DNA of 64,000 nt from Choanephora cucurbitarum. Lineage: Eukaryota > Mucoromycota > Mucoromycetes > Mucorales > Choanephoraceae. The stretch's first letter is position 1; the number at the start of each line of letters is the position of its first letter. Under the pieces are notes generated by a model that was not told the DNA's origin, did not search any database, and saw nothing but the letters and a program-made list of their open reading frames with translations. This document shows positions 34,099 to 45,818 of this stretch, in pieces. The stretch spans positions 36,465 to 100,464 of the forward strand of contig JAIWNI010000102.1 in the NCBI GenBank assembly GCA_025331435.1, given 5' to 3'. Made by a program: the position numbers and the translations under genes.

Positions 34099-35103
34099 AT
34101 GCTTTTTCAGCGACTTGAATGTCTTGTATCCCGTAAAAGCAGGCCTTGGATAAATAGTGTTCGTTTGTTTTCAGCTCATTCAGGACTGACAGAGAATGTC
34201 AGAGGCATCATGAGAAAGGTGCCTTTACCTGTGGTCGTTGTGACCACCTCAAGACCCGAAGACCGCAACCACAGAAGAGGCATTACTGTAGCTTCATTTA
34301 CTTCAGTCTGTTTGCATCCTCAACCACTTGTATCTTTTTGTGTTCGAACTCCTTCACGTGCTTCTGATCTACTTCATTCTTCAGGCAGCATGGTCTTGAA
34401 CCTCTTGTCTCACGAACAAGTTCAGCAATCTGTTGCCTTTTCTTCACCTGACAAAGATCAGTTTAAGGATATTCCGTTCTATGACGATCCAATTACAGGC
34501 TTACCTGTACTCATAGGTACTCTTGGTGCTATGCACTGCAAAAAGTTCAAGGTAATGGAGCTAGGTGATCATGAACTTTGGATTGCGCAGGTGCTCAAAG
34601 TGGAGGAAGGCGTTGGCGGAGAGCATGGCGTACGGGAGGAAGCACAACCATTGTTATACTATGAAAGAAATTACTGTAGTGTAGGGGATCAGGTATTCAT
34701 GAAGTCGTTTATGGACAACCAAGATCAGTCAGCACATAATTGGATGCATAGAGCTCACCTTAGAATGGCATGGAATATGATTAGAGAGTTAGGGCCTGTG
34801 GCAGCTGAACCTGCCATTAAAGAAGCCTTAAGGACACACTTTAGTCACGCAAAGTCATATAACAAGGATTACCATGAGACCATCACATCATTCTATATAG
34901 CCCTTGTCTCTGCTGCTATCAACTCTTATAAAGGACGAGATAGTCATGACTTCTTTGCCCTTGTAGAAAAATTTCCTCAACTTTTAGACGTCAAGTTGAT
35001 TGAACAGTATTATTCTCCACACATTCTTTACGCTAAAGAAGCAAAAGAAACATTCATCAAACCGGATTTGCAACCTCTACCAACCCAACTAATTGAACAA
35101 TAA
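34099..35103 (+). CDS. Flavin-reductase-like (FMN-binding split barrel) protein, probably mitochondrial
   Basis: A single exon of 334 residues. The first 25 residues are rich in Arg, Ser and Leu and lack acidic residues (RLECLVSRKSRPWINSVRLF), which fits a mitochondrial presequence. Residues about 30-205 match the flavin-reductase-like split barrel: an RKVPLPVVVVTT strand, the GITVASFTSVCLHPQPLVSF core, RTPSRASDLLHSSGSMVLNL and the YYERNYCSVGD end. These domains bind FMN and reduce it or pass electrons to a partner. Residues 215-334 form a mostly helical extension absent from bacterial reductases (GPVAAEPAIKEALRTHF onwards) whose role I cannot name. The partner oxygenase is unknown. Confidence 0.8.
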   Translation: MLFQRLECLVSRKSRPWINSVRLFSAHSGLTENVRGIMRKVPLPVVVVTTSRPEDRNHRRGITVASFTSVCLHPQPLVSFCVRTPSRASDLLHSSGSMVLNLLSHEQVQQSVAFSSPDKDQFKDIPFYDDPITGLPVLIGTLGAMHCKKFKVMELGDHELWIAQVLKVEEGVGGEHGVREEAQPLLYYERNYCSVGDQVFMKSFMDNQDQSAHNWMHRAHLRMAWNMIRELGPVAAEPAIKEALRTHFSHAKSYNKDYHETITSFYIALVSAAINSYKGRDSHDFFALVEKFPQLLDVKLIEQYYSPHILYAKEAKETFIKPDLQPLPTQLIEQ

Positions 35104-35154
35104 AGACTTCGGCTTTTTTTTTTACTATCCGTTAGATAGTTATATTAAAGAGAT

Positions 35155-37823
35155 CTAAGTTCGTATTTCAATATAGAGATTAATGGCTGTACAAATCAAA
35201 TAAATAGCAATCCAACTATAACCGAATCCTCTGGACATTTTGAATCCATTCAATGGTACCAATATTAAGGAAGAGATTAGTACTACCAGCAGTCCAATTG
35301 AGGTCACAACAATCGTCTTTGAAATGCCAATAGGATAAGGTGCGTTTCGTTGAGAAGTTACGCAAATGGCGCCTATACCGATACCTAACATGATATCTGA
35401 ACCAACTAAATTAATATACTGTACTTCATGTTGTTTTCAAAAGAAAAAAAAAAAGACTTTACTAAGCATAGGTCCTCCAAAACAAGCACTCATTGCCATT
35501 AGTGGATATCCCATCTTGGCCATTGTTACATTAGCCACAAAGTCACCCAAGCTGTTACCCTAATATGTAAGAAGAAATTGAGCAAAGTCTTTTGAGCAAA
35601 AAAAAAAAGAAAGGAGGAACACTTACCAAAGCAAACACAGTAAGGCCCAACACAGCTTCACTTATTCCCAATGCCATACCTATGGCCTGCAACACACTAA
35701 CTACTTCATTTGCAATCAAGAATATCCATACGACAGATACAACAAACCCTACAAAGCATGTCATCCAATGAAGTCGAGGCGGTATGTCTGCTGAAGTAGT
35801 CAAACAAAACACAAGCGATACAATAACACTAACAGAGAGAGCAACAGGGAGCACAATTGAAGCAGGCGCCACTTCCTGAGTAATCAAGACAAAGGATACT
35901 AAAAGTGGCCCTCCGACAATCTGTACAGCAGTTAACCATTTGACCCATCCTTTTTCTGATTGAATCACCATATCTGTCACTACTGGCTGAGACTCATTTT
36001 CCATATCATCGAAATCTTGCAATAAATGTTCAGTGCGCTCGTCTAATTGAATCCCGTTATTCTCGTTCAAGGCACTTTCACGTACAACCGGTAAGGTGAC
36101 AGTCAAGAGGAACATAACAGGTGTCGAAGCAATAGAAAGGACTTTGCTAAATAAAGATTTCTGTCGAAATCCAACTAAGGCAGGAAACAGATATTTGCGA
36201 GCCTGACGCCGAGCTTGTGGGCTAAACAATGTGTTTACTAATCTTCGAAAAGCATAGCGAGGATGAAAGTTCAGTCGATTGGATGTAACGGTAAGATGTA
36301 GAGGTGGCGAAGATGATGCTTGAGATTGATTGTACATGCTCTCTGTCCGATGAAGTGACACTTCATCTATGTATCGCTCATGTTGGGGAACAGATCGAGA
36401 ACGGTGTGGAAGGAATAGTTGAGGATGTGAATGACCGCTTTGAAGGGATTGTACAACGTCTTGAAACTTTTTTTAGAAGGTTAAGAATGATCTATGTCCA
36501 ACATAAATATAGGTTTACCTCGATAGCAGAGAATAAAGAAGTACGGATACGAAGTTTTGGATGTGGGCCATTTCTATGATGATTCATTTCTCTGTATCCT
36601 TCTGTCTCAAATCCTTCATCGTACAATTCCATTTCATCTTCATCCACTTGATCTAGCAACTATATGTTAGAAAGAGAGACTTCTCATCTTTCATCAGCAA
36701 TATCATCTCACCTTGCGGGAAGTTGCCTCTCAATAAGGTATCCACTTCGCTACTGTTTTCTTCATATTCCAAACGCGCTCGCTCAACAAGATTGAGATAG
36801 TTGGATCTTCTCTTCATGTAATAATTGCCGCCTACTACCACACATACATAGAACACATAAAACGCAATCAACAGGACAGCTTCATAGAAATAAATCAAAC
36901 CATCCGAAACAATCAACATGACCAAAACAATAGCGCAAGTGAAAAAGGAGACGTCTCTAATAAAGCTGAACTTTTTGGCACGAAATGGCTTGATGGCACA
37001 CATGGATCTAATTCAGTTCAAAACATGAGTTTTTTTTAGTGTATTTCTCAGTATATCTATTACGCACCCTGCCACCACGCTTACAATGAATGCAGCAGCA
37101 CCTATCAGTTCGCCCAAAGCCAATGATCCCATGTTGGATTGCATAGCACTGAATGTAGAGAATAGATCAGGACTTCCATTACCAAACGCCAAAAAAGTAA
37201 CGCCTGTCTACAAATCGATTGAGTCAGATTGATAGAGCTTCACTAGACGACCCTTACCAAACTCTCAGATAAATGAAGCACAGATGCAATTGTTTGAAGA
37301 TTAGGACCTGTTGTCAAAAAGAAGAAAAAAAGACAGTTCAATAGACAGATTTTGTATGATTTTCTCTCTGACAACTTACAGAAAAAGTCAGAAGCAGCAA
37401 TACCCACAAATCCAAATAGATAAATCAACCAACCACACTAGATCTAAACTGTCAGACACTACTAAAAAAAATAATACCGATGGCTTAATCGTATTACCAT
37501 CAACAAAAGTATCACAGGCCTGACTGGAGAGCAGTAATATAGTTGCATATAGTTGAATAGTCCAGGTGTTGCATCTACGCAATACTCTTTCACATAAGCA
37601 CACTGATCTTGTTGTAACTGAATATCACGACACTATTTAAAAAGAAAACGAAGCATAAATAGCGGTCTCAAGAGAATCAAGACTACAGTAACAGACTCAC
37701 TTGCGGATCCGCTAAGTCTCTTTTATGTAACTGATGTATATTTGAACTAGACCAAGCAACTGTAAAACATTTAACAATAAGGAAGATAGATAACAATATC
37801 ACTGCATTTCGAGCAAGAGCCAT
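35155..37823 (-). CDS. Na+/Ca2+ exchanger, NCX/NCLX type
   Basis: This is a multi-exon cation antiporter of the CaCA superfamily, probably in an internal membrane. The start at 37823 gives a signal-anchor-like N-terminus (ARNAVILLSIFLIVKCF), a Cys-containing lumenal stretch, then the helices and first alpha-repeat near 37200-37070 (GNGSPDLFSTFSAMQSNMG, LGELIGAAAFIVSVVAG). Exon 37003 onwards carries four more helices. A long cytosolic loop (about 36700-36000) is acidic, with DERTEHLLQDFDDMENES. The second alpha-repeat is LGISEAVLGLTVFA joined across an intron to GNSLGDFVANVTMAKMGYP. The last exon ends at 35155 after further helices. The GNS(L/P)xD motifs coordinate cations. By architecture it is nearest to NCLX/SLC8B1-like exchangers. 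Exon borders other than the first are approximate. Confidence 0.85.
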
Positions 37824-38091
37824 ATTCTGCTGGTATATTTAATATGATAGACTTAGAAAGAGAAGAAGAAAATTATAACGAAAGCACAACGATGACTCAA
37901 TGCAAGTGCCATTCAAACAAAAAGGAGAAATGCGGTTGACTTTTATCCACACATTTCAAGCGAGCTTTTAATTTTCCGGTAACCGGACAACTTCGTCATA
38001 GTGTTTATTTAAGCTCATGGAAAAGTAGACTATGCTTGGATAAACTCTTCATTAGGGTTTTGATTGTGAGTGATACTTTCAGCTGATTTCT

Positions 38092-38241
38092 TTAGTGCGT
38101 ACTGATAGAAGGAATCTTTTGCTTTACTTGATCTATACGATCCTTTGCAATCTTATAAGCATCATAGCCCAAGCCAATGTTGCTAGGAATGATTAAGGTT
38201 AATACAATGAGTACAGCTAATGTAGCATAGGTTTTCATCAT
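38092..38241 (-). CDS. Very small membrane or secreted protein, unknown
   Basis: An open frame of 49 residues from one of two adjacent ATGs (38241/38238; the frame is also open to 38280). It begins with a strong hydrophobic helix (YATLAVLIVLTLIIPS) followed by a short charged helix (DAYKIAKDRIDQVKQK). It could be a small single-pass protein or a signal peptide plus peptide. No family is recognised, and short length makes chance possible. It lies on the same strand as the exchanger, upstream of it. Confidence 0.35.
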   Translation of the reverse strand: MMKTYATLAVLIVLTLIIPSNIGLGYDAYKIAKDRIDQVKQKIPSISTH

Positions 38242-38280
38242 TTTGATATGGAGAGTCGTCTTTAAGAAAGGATAAAACAT

Positions 38281-38978
38281 GATGCTACGTAATTTTATCG
38301 GTCTCTTTAAATACAGAAAACAAAAATGATGTATATCACTGCTTGATTGATCCTATCCTGGTCCTGATATGGGGGTTTTTCTTCACAAGTAAAGCCTCCT
38401 TTTGAGTTGCTTGGTATTTATGCTTCTTGTAGCACTGATTAATAAGGCTATCTTATAAGAAACAGCATATGTGTGAAAGATTTGTTTGAGAGTACTGTCC
38501 TAAAAGCCTTACACAAGACAGTCTTATTTTGTCTACAGCAACTTTTTATATTCTATGTGAAAACGGTTTGGCTTTGTCTATATCATGAAATCTTCTTTAT
38601 AAGGTCTATCAAATTATATATCGAAAGCACTAACCTGTCTTGAAAACCTTTTGTCCAATGACATTCTCAGGTAAGCAATTCAAATGCTCCAATAGTAGCA
38701 ATCAGTTTTATAAGAATGGCTGATCGTTTAATCGTGCGAATAGATTTCAACGGTTTTTTAGGGCTTTTAGCTTGAAGATGATTCAAGTTACCTCATCTTT
38801 ATAGCATTGAAGAAATCTACCTTTTTATGCGATATCGTTTTTTCTCTCCAAAAACAGAAAATTCTGTCTCAGGACTTATGCAAAATAATTTTAAATTGCG
38901 CTTCCCTATCTTTTTTTTCTTCAACTTTCTTTTACAGTTTCAATCTTTCTTTATTCGTTATATTCTTTCAATATTAAA
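38281..38978. other. Intergenic, no gene seen
   Basis: About 700 bp between divergently arranged genes. It is AT-rich, and a long pyrimidine tract precedes the start at 38979. Confidence 0.45.
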
Positions 38979-40570
38979 ATGAGCGATATCCAAGAGCGTT
39001 TTACTCAACTGGTCAAGCAAATTACTCAACTTCAATGGGTTCGAGAGTCACTTCCGGCTCACTCCAAATACCATGAAGGATTAAAGAAAAAGCTTGAAAA
39101 ACAAATCCGACTTAAAGAGTTTTCTGAAAAAGAACTGCAAGTATTATGGAACAAACAAACCAAAGAGCAACGGCTAAACCTTCTTTTTTTTTTTGCTTAC
39201 AGTAAGAAAGTCCAGGCAGAAAAAGACCATTACGGCTCAACTATAAAGCGCAATTTGTTTAGCTCTTCAAACAGTGGCAGTGCAACTAAATCTTACAGTA
39301 ACACAATCGAGTCTGTACGATTATGTGAGAACACTATTCAACAATTAGAAGGTCAAATAGAACAAGCCAAACTGATGGTGAGCATACGAAGACATCAAAC
39401 TGAAGATGAATTGATTAACATTGTTTAGATGGAAGACTTAAATAAAGAGAAAGCGAAGCTGGACTCTTTGTGTCACCAACTACATGAATTGTATGATGAG
39501 GTAACCCGATAAAAAAAAACATTGGAAAAATACAATGACTGAAGATGGCGGCAGATTATTTTACCAGATGCAGAAGATACTGCCTATGTGTTTGAACAAC
39601 ATTTGAAGAAAGATGTGGAACAATTAGCACAAAGTTTACCTGACGTAAGAAACCGGAGCCTTCTTTATTCAATTTTTTTTCCTCCAACCATTATCTGTAG
39701 ATAAAGCAAAAGATTGACATCTACACACAAGTGCAGTCTAAACTGTATAGAGCAAGGGACTTGATAGAGACGGCGATGAAGTCACTACCCGGTGCATCTG
39801 CTTTTATGGACAGACAGGCCATTGTGGCAAGCCATAACAGCAGCTCTAGTAACAGTAATGGCAATAGCTTATTCAGCAAATCGAGCATCATTTCTTCTAC
39901 AATGGATCCCATCAAAAATGCAGAAAAAATTGCTCAAAGCGCTTACACGTTAGTGAATGAAGCCCATGAAATATGTCAAGATGTCCCTAATATACCCATT
40001 GAATGTAACGATCATGCTAATGTGATATCTATCTTGACTAATTACCGAGGATATCGTCTTAAAATTGAATACACATTGCGTACACAAGTTAACCCACGTC
40101 TCCATGGCTTTGAGAATCAATTGGCCAGTACCAAGTTTCATTACGAGCAGCGATCGATTGAATGGATAGATTATCAGATAGTGACACTTGAAGCCTATTT
40201 GAAGACCAATGGCTGCACAATTGACATTGATAGGGAGATCAGTCAATTGAGAGTGGGATCAAGAGCGGCTATAGCTGCTGTTGCTTCGGAAGCAAGTGGT
40301 CGAGTAACGGTGGATGACGTATTAGACATTCAGCCCGTATCTGATATAGGTGCTACTTTGCCCGAGTACGAAGAACAGCCTCAAAGCGCCTCTAGTAGTG
40401 ATAGAAATAGTTTAAGCAGTCATTCTTTAGGTAACAGTACTCCTCCTTCTGCTCATATTCCACAGTTAACTCAGCAACATACAATGCTTTGTGATCCACT
40501 ATCAATGGCAGGTTTGCCTTCCTATGCCTCTGAACATATTGAGCTTTCACCGCCTGCCTATAGCCAGTAA
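38979..40570 (+). CDS. Coiled-coil protein with C-terminal PPxY, unknown family
   Basis: Four exons (38979-39377, 39429-39500, 39555-39644, 39701-40570) give 476 residues. The apparent stops at 39426 and 39510 fall inside GT-AG introns. Residues 1-180 are strongly helical and charged (LVKQITQLQW, LKKKLEKQIRLKEFSEKELQ), consistent with coiled coil. A Ser/Asn-rich linker follows and then a second helical domain (about 240-380) with YTLVNEAHEICQDVPNIP and a region describing paired helices. The C-terminus is disordered, has LPEYEEQPQS, and ends in SPPAY. Both PEY and PPAY fit WW-domain ligands, so binding to a Nedd4/Rsp5-type ligase is plausible. I recognise no known domain and assign no function. 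Confidence 0.65.
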
Positions 40571-42356
40571 AACGAGTTGGAACAAAAGCGAAGAAAAATA
40601 TAAGCTCAAAAAGAATAAAAACTGATAGAGTATTTGAAGAAGGGAGTCAGTGATTTGCTCTAGATTTTATGTGGGCTATAGCCTGACTAGAGTCTGTTAT
40701 TTAGAAGAACGGAAAAACAATTTCTCTTTTCGCGTTTGTGTCTATAAGGGTTGAGAAGGTCATATTGATGTGCTCAGTCCTCTTTTATATTACAAACACT
40801 CTGTGTCTTAAGCGAAGACAGATTTCGAAAGACACTCTATGCTTTACTTCATGGCTATTTCTTGTTCTAGTGATCATTGGAACAGGCTCTGATAATACTT
40901 TGATTTGAAACCTTTGATGCGAGCAGCAAGCAAAATCTATACTTGAGATACAGATTTGAAATAGTATCAGACAACTGGCCAAACTGCACAATAGTTCGCT
41001 CGTTTGACATATCAGTTCATGATGTCACTTGGCTTTTGTGAAGCGATTGGTTTGAAGAGGACGATAGAGGAACTAGAGGTTTCGCTCGTTAGTCTCCGTT
41101 ACCAAAATAGCGAATGATGCTCAAAAACTTCCGTTAATATCTAAAAATATTGCTTGTACAAATAAACTCTTTTTTCAAACATACTGATTTAATTAAAATG
41201 GGTCGAACCAAGCGTGAGCAAACCAGATCCTTTTGAGACGCTTCTTGTCGAGTTTCTTGATATCGGGCTAGCTAAGCATAACAGTATACAAGTGCAACTA
41301 TCTCTACTTACAGGGGGAAGGTCATGCAAATAGCATTCAAGCGGTTCAGGCAAAGTCAGCTGATGCTGAAATCCAAAAGCCTATTACCAGTCTAACTTCC
41401 ATAGCCTATATGCTACCCAGCTTGGTTTTTAGTCGTATTTTTTAAGCTTGCATTTGTTTCAGAAAGAAAAACAGGAGAGTGGGCGAATGCTTTGATTAGA
41501 AGTATCTGACAAAGTTTTTTTTTTAAGGTCATGTATGAAGCAAACAAAAGGCAGTTTCATTCTGTAAGTCAAACAGTTTTTAAACAGGTATTCTATTCTC
41601 TTCTAAGGCCTAGATCAACGGTACTATGAGGACCTTTGACTTGACTTGATCGAATCGTTTTGATTATCAGAAGCCATAAAAAAAAAGATATCCTTAAAGT
41701 GCCCTGTTGATAAGTTTCTAAAAGGAAAAAGAGGATATGCAGAAAATGGATAGAGGAAGTGTTGAATACCAACTTCTCCATTAGACAGACATTCCTACTC
41801 GGGAAAAAAATAGATGACAAAGCTGCATGGTTTCATTGCATTCTGTATCCATTGTGTCCCTGATGAATTACATTTACGATGATCGTTTTTGCTAATTAGA
41901 GTTTTTTGTACAACGCTCAGAGACGCAAAGGGAATAGCTTCGTTACCAGATCTTTTTTGTGTTATTTTTATCAGATAGAGGACTTTGATAGAAAAAATAA
42001 GCTAAAAGGAAACGTTATCAGATATGATCAAGTTGAAGACACTTGCTTATTATCGCATCTATTTTGATCTTTTTATTTTAAGACAACAAAGCATAGTATT
42101 TACTTTGATAGGAAGCCTAAAAAAAATAAAAACGCCGAGTGCGTGCACCCCTCAATGTTTATGTATACATAATTTTTCAATTCCTGTGTTCACACTCTGT
42201 TGCTTTTGGTTTCCTTTCTCTCCCTTCCATCTGATTATGGAAGCTATGTACGAATGCATGTCTGTTGTGCAGCTGAGTAACAAAGCCTTGCTGTTCCTGC
42301 GTTCCTTCCATGTGTAACCTGTCTATTTTTGTTGAAAAGGAGATACAAAAAAAGGG
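40571..42356. other. Intergenic, no gene seen
   Basis: 1.8 kb of AT-rich sequence with only short chance frames (for example 42024-42317 on the plus strand). The right end is the amine-oxidase promoter. Confidence 0.45.
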
Positions 42357-42362
42357 TATATA
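42357..42362 (+). promoter_or_regulatory. TATA box of the amine oxidase gene
   Basis: TATATA lies 58 bp before the ATG, and pyrimidine-rich sequence with TCATTTC/TTTCTG follows. This is a classic core promoter spacing and one of the clearest TATA boxes in the window. Confidence 0.55.
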
Positions 42363-42419
42363 GAGATCAATACAGAAACTCAAAATCAGACTTATTCATT
42401 TCTTTCTGTTTCTCCAACC

Positions 42420-44091
42420 ATGCGCTCGCTATTCTTAACATCATCTATACTATTGTTCTATGGGATGTTGGCTCAGGCTAAAGAGTACCATACTAAAGTA
42501 GTGATCTTAGGTGGTGGCGTGAGTGGTATCAGTGCAGCATTGAACTTGACTGCCAACAACATCTCCGATTTTATGATGGTTGAAGCAAGAGACATACTGG
42601 GAGGTAAGGCACTCTATGCCATTAAAGAGAAACTCATAACTCACGTATATATGTCTCTTTGAAGGTCGTGCTCAAGATGTACCTTTTGCTGATGTGAATG
42701 TTGAAATGGGTTGCAATTGGGTTCAAGGGCTCGGTACTAACCCTATCAACCAATTGGCTATAAAATATAATCTTCGTACAGCTGATACAGATGGTGACGA
42801 TGTAGTATTTTATAACGAGAAAGGCAAGGTGAATGCTACTGAGAGATACAAGGATATGAATGATGCCTATACAGCCATGTCTGAAATTGCAGGTACGATC
42901 AATTGATATATGTATCAGCCGTCCTGATCCTTTCTGTTTCTTCAACAGACAAACGAGTCAAGAACGATCAAGTTGATATCTCAGGTCGTGTTGGCCTTAG
43001 TCTAGCCGGTTGGTATCCCAAAAACTCTGTGGATGATGCTATTGAGTATTATGTTTGGGACTGGGAAATGGGAGAAAATCCCGAATTATCATCAACTCTT
43101 TTTACTGTTGTCAACGATTATTGGACTTATGGAAACAAAGCATTTGGACCTAATAGTGATGGCGATCATATGGTGATTGATCCTCGGTAAGTACCCCTTT
43201 CTTTTATTTTTGGTTTGATATCTGATTGATATGATGAGCAGTGGTTTCAAGCACATTTTCTTACAAGAAGCCAAAAGAGTATTCAAGCACAACGATCCTC
43301 GTCTTCTATTAAATACCACTGTTGCAAAGATAGCTTACAATGACAAAGGAGTGACAATCTCTACACGCCAAGGAGACACAATTCATGCCGATTATGCCAT
43401 CACTACTTTTAGCCTGGGTGTACTTCAGCATAGAGATGTAGAATGGGAACCACCTCTACCTGAATGGAAACTTGAAGGGCTCTATGGTTTTCATATGGCT
43501 ACTTACACTAAAATATTTCTAAACTTCCCTCGTAAATTCTGGGATGATCAGCAGTTCATCGTCTATGCTGATCCAGATCAGCGCGGTTATTATGCAGCCT
43601 GGCAAAATCTCAATGCACCTGGATTCTTACCCAATAACAGCCATAGCCATATTTTCTTTGCCACAGTGACTCAAGATATGTCATACCGTGTTGAAGCCAT
43701 GGAGGACAATGAAGTAAAGGAAGAAATTATGCAGGTTTTAAGGCGCATGTACGGTGATGACATTCCCGAACCTACCGATTTTGTATTCCCGCGCTGGCAC
43801 AGCAACCCACTCTTTCGAGGTAGTTATTCTAACTGGCCAATTGGTGAGATGGATGAGCATCATGCCAACATGAAAGCGCCCGTCAAAAACCGTGTGTTCT
43901 TTGCTGGCGAAGCTATGTCTGAAGAATACTACGGCTTTTTACAAGGCGCGTGGTTAAGTGGTGCTGAAACAGCTATTCATGTAGCTCAATGTGTCAAATC
44001 AACATGTCCACAAGCCAAATTTTATCCAGAGATTAAAAAAGCTAAATTAGAAGCAAGTATCGTGCGTCGATCCATTCTAGAAAACAACTAA
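42420..44091 (+). CDS. Secreted FAD-dependent amine (polyamine) oxidase
   Basis: Four exons (42420-42603, 42665-42892, 42949-43186, 43242-44091) encode about 500 residues. Residues 1-20 are a signal peptide (LFLTSSILLFYGMLAQA). The FAD-binding dinucleotide motif follows at once: VVILGGGVSGISAAL, then FMMVEARDILGGR across intron 1. GCNWVQGLG and, near the C-terminus, VFFAGEAMS and GFLQGAWLSGAETA are the other FAD-contacting motifs of the flavin amine-oxidase/polyamine-oxidase family. The expected reaction is oxidation of polyamines or other amines with release of H2O2. Secretion suggests use of external amines or signalling. The substrate is not readable from sequence. Confidence 0.88.
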
Positions 44092-44164
44092 AAAATAAAA
44101 GATTTAAGCAATTTATTCTAAGAAAAGAAAATGATAGATATAAACAATCCTGTAGGCAAATATG

Positions 44165-44237
44165 CACACACACAAACACATACATACACACACTCATACA
44201 CACACGCACATCCATACACTCATACATACACACATAT
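44165..44237. repeat. CA/CATA microsatellite
   Basis: Imperfect CA and CATA units run for about 70 bp between the converging 3' ends of the amine oxidase and the MYND gene. Confidence 0.85.
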
Positions 44238-44290
44238 AACATTGAAACAAACAAATAACAAAGGAGGTTGTAATGACTAAACCTTTTTTT

Positions 44291-45818
44291 TTAATCCACG
44301 TCCATAGGATCTGTTGGACGTTGATGAGAAATGTCTGAATTATCTGCTTCAACTTCTGTAGAGCTCCCAGATGCAATATTTCTTACTAAGCGGGAATTCC
44401 TTCGCTGCTCTTGATGTTCTTGTTGTTGCGCTTGTTGATAAAACAGTAAATCGCCATCACGACGACTGGTAGACGCGGTGGCTGCGACAACAGGGAGAGA
44501 AGATCGTCTTGCAGTAGGTGAAGTTGGATTAGTCGTGTTTGGTGTATCTTGGTTATCTCCTATAGGTATAGCCATCATATCCGATGTAGTGTTATCTTCT
44601 AGATGAACCACCTGCTCAGTAGGTGGAGGTGGAGGGGGAGCAGCAGCAACTACGGCAGCAGCAGCAGCCACTGTAGTAGAAGATGTAGCAGTTGGATTGG
44701 GAGGATGACTACTATGTGTTCTCTCAACACACCACCATCGATGACCATCACCCCAAGCTTTTGATTGACATTGTTTTGAACAATATTTTGCTTTTCGACT
44801 AACAGAAAAAAAAAGAGAGAGAGAGATCAATAAAGAAGAAGAAGAAACATAGAAAAATATAATTCTTGTTTTCTTACCATCGGCGACATTTGGCAAATTC
44901 ACGAGGAAATCGTTCCCATTTTCCACAGTGCATATTAGCACATTGGCGAACACCGCCTCTCGCTTCATCCTTTCTGCAGGCGTTTCTCATGATCACGCCA
45001 GCCCAATAGACAATGGCTGCTGGATGCAGGCGATGTGTAAATTTTTCAACCACCGAAAAGACATTGGACCGATGATTTGAATGAAATGCTTGACGAATAG
45101 AAGGGTATTTGGACAGATAGGCGAGTAATTGGAGTGAGAGAAGGATGTCCTCTTCACGATGCAATGTAGCATCCGTAGATAGATTGTTGAGGAGGGGGAT
45201 ACTGGAAAGAGAGGCGGTATAGGGTTTAGTTTTTGGTTTCTCTGAGCGGGTCATGAAGGTGCGTCGCTTAGGGATTGTGAACAACATATTTAGCTGAGAT
45301 GTGGGTGTGGTTGTGCTAGTTTTCGACATGGACTTGAGTATCTGCTTTTCGCTGTCTAATAGACTAGAACTGGATGTAGATAAAGAAGACAGTGCCGAGG
45401 GCTGTTTTCTCTCTTGATCTTTTTCAATTCTAGCCTTCTCAAGTGCACACATAAAGTTTTCGAGGATAGCGAGCACAACATGAACAGCGCCTGCCTCTAC
45501 CACACGGGACCTGATAGCCTCCGTACCACGCACACCCACATTGACTACACACTGAAAGGCTAGTGACCACTTCCATAGGGAGTGTTTATCTGTATGCTGG
45601 CAAGTAGCCAATATTTTAACAAGTCTTTCTAGTCCTCCATCTGCTGCTAAAATCTCACGGATGCGTGGTGATGTTGAGGTCATGTAGGCCAGATGGGTAA
45701 GTGAATTAACAAGTGGTAAAGTAGCTGTACAATCTAAAGCTCTTCGATCATATAAAGTGGATGTAATGACAACAGCTGCTCTGTTTTGTGCTGGTGAGCT
45801 AAAGTTAGGTTCGCGCAT
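44291..45818 (-). CDS. Mub1/SamB-type MYND zinc-finger protein
   Basis: Two exons, 45818-44878 and 44798-44291, give 482 residues. The N-terminal 300 residues have armadillo-like helices (TLPLVNSLTHLAYMTST, ILAADGGLERLVKILATC, WKWSLAFQCVVNVGVRG). The MYND finger spans the intron: CANMHCG, then CRRCRKAKYCSKQCQ with WGDGHRWWC. This order is that of fungal Mub1 (yeast; adaptor of the Ubr2 ubiquitin ligase that controls Rpn4) and SamB (Aspergillus; polarity). The C-terminus is low-complexity (Ala and Pro runs, Gln-rich) and ends DPMDVD. Ubiquitin-ligase adaptor is the best guess by family. Confidence 0.88.

Noticed and set aside
39426..39512. In-frame stops in the coiled-coil gene suggesting a pseudogene
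   Set aside because: Both fall inside introns (39378-39428 and 39501-39554) with GT-AG ends, and the phases close.
42024..42317. 97-residue plus-strand frame upstream of the amine oxidase
   Set aside because: It lies in the promoter region and has low-complexity, Phe/Leu-rich chance composition.
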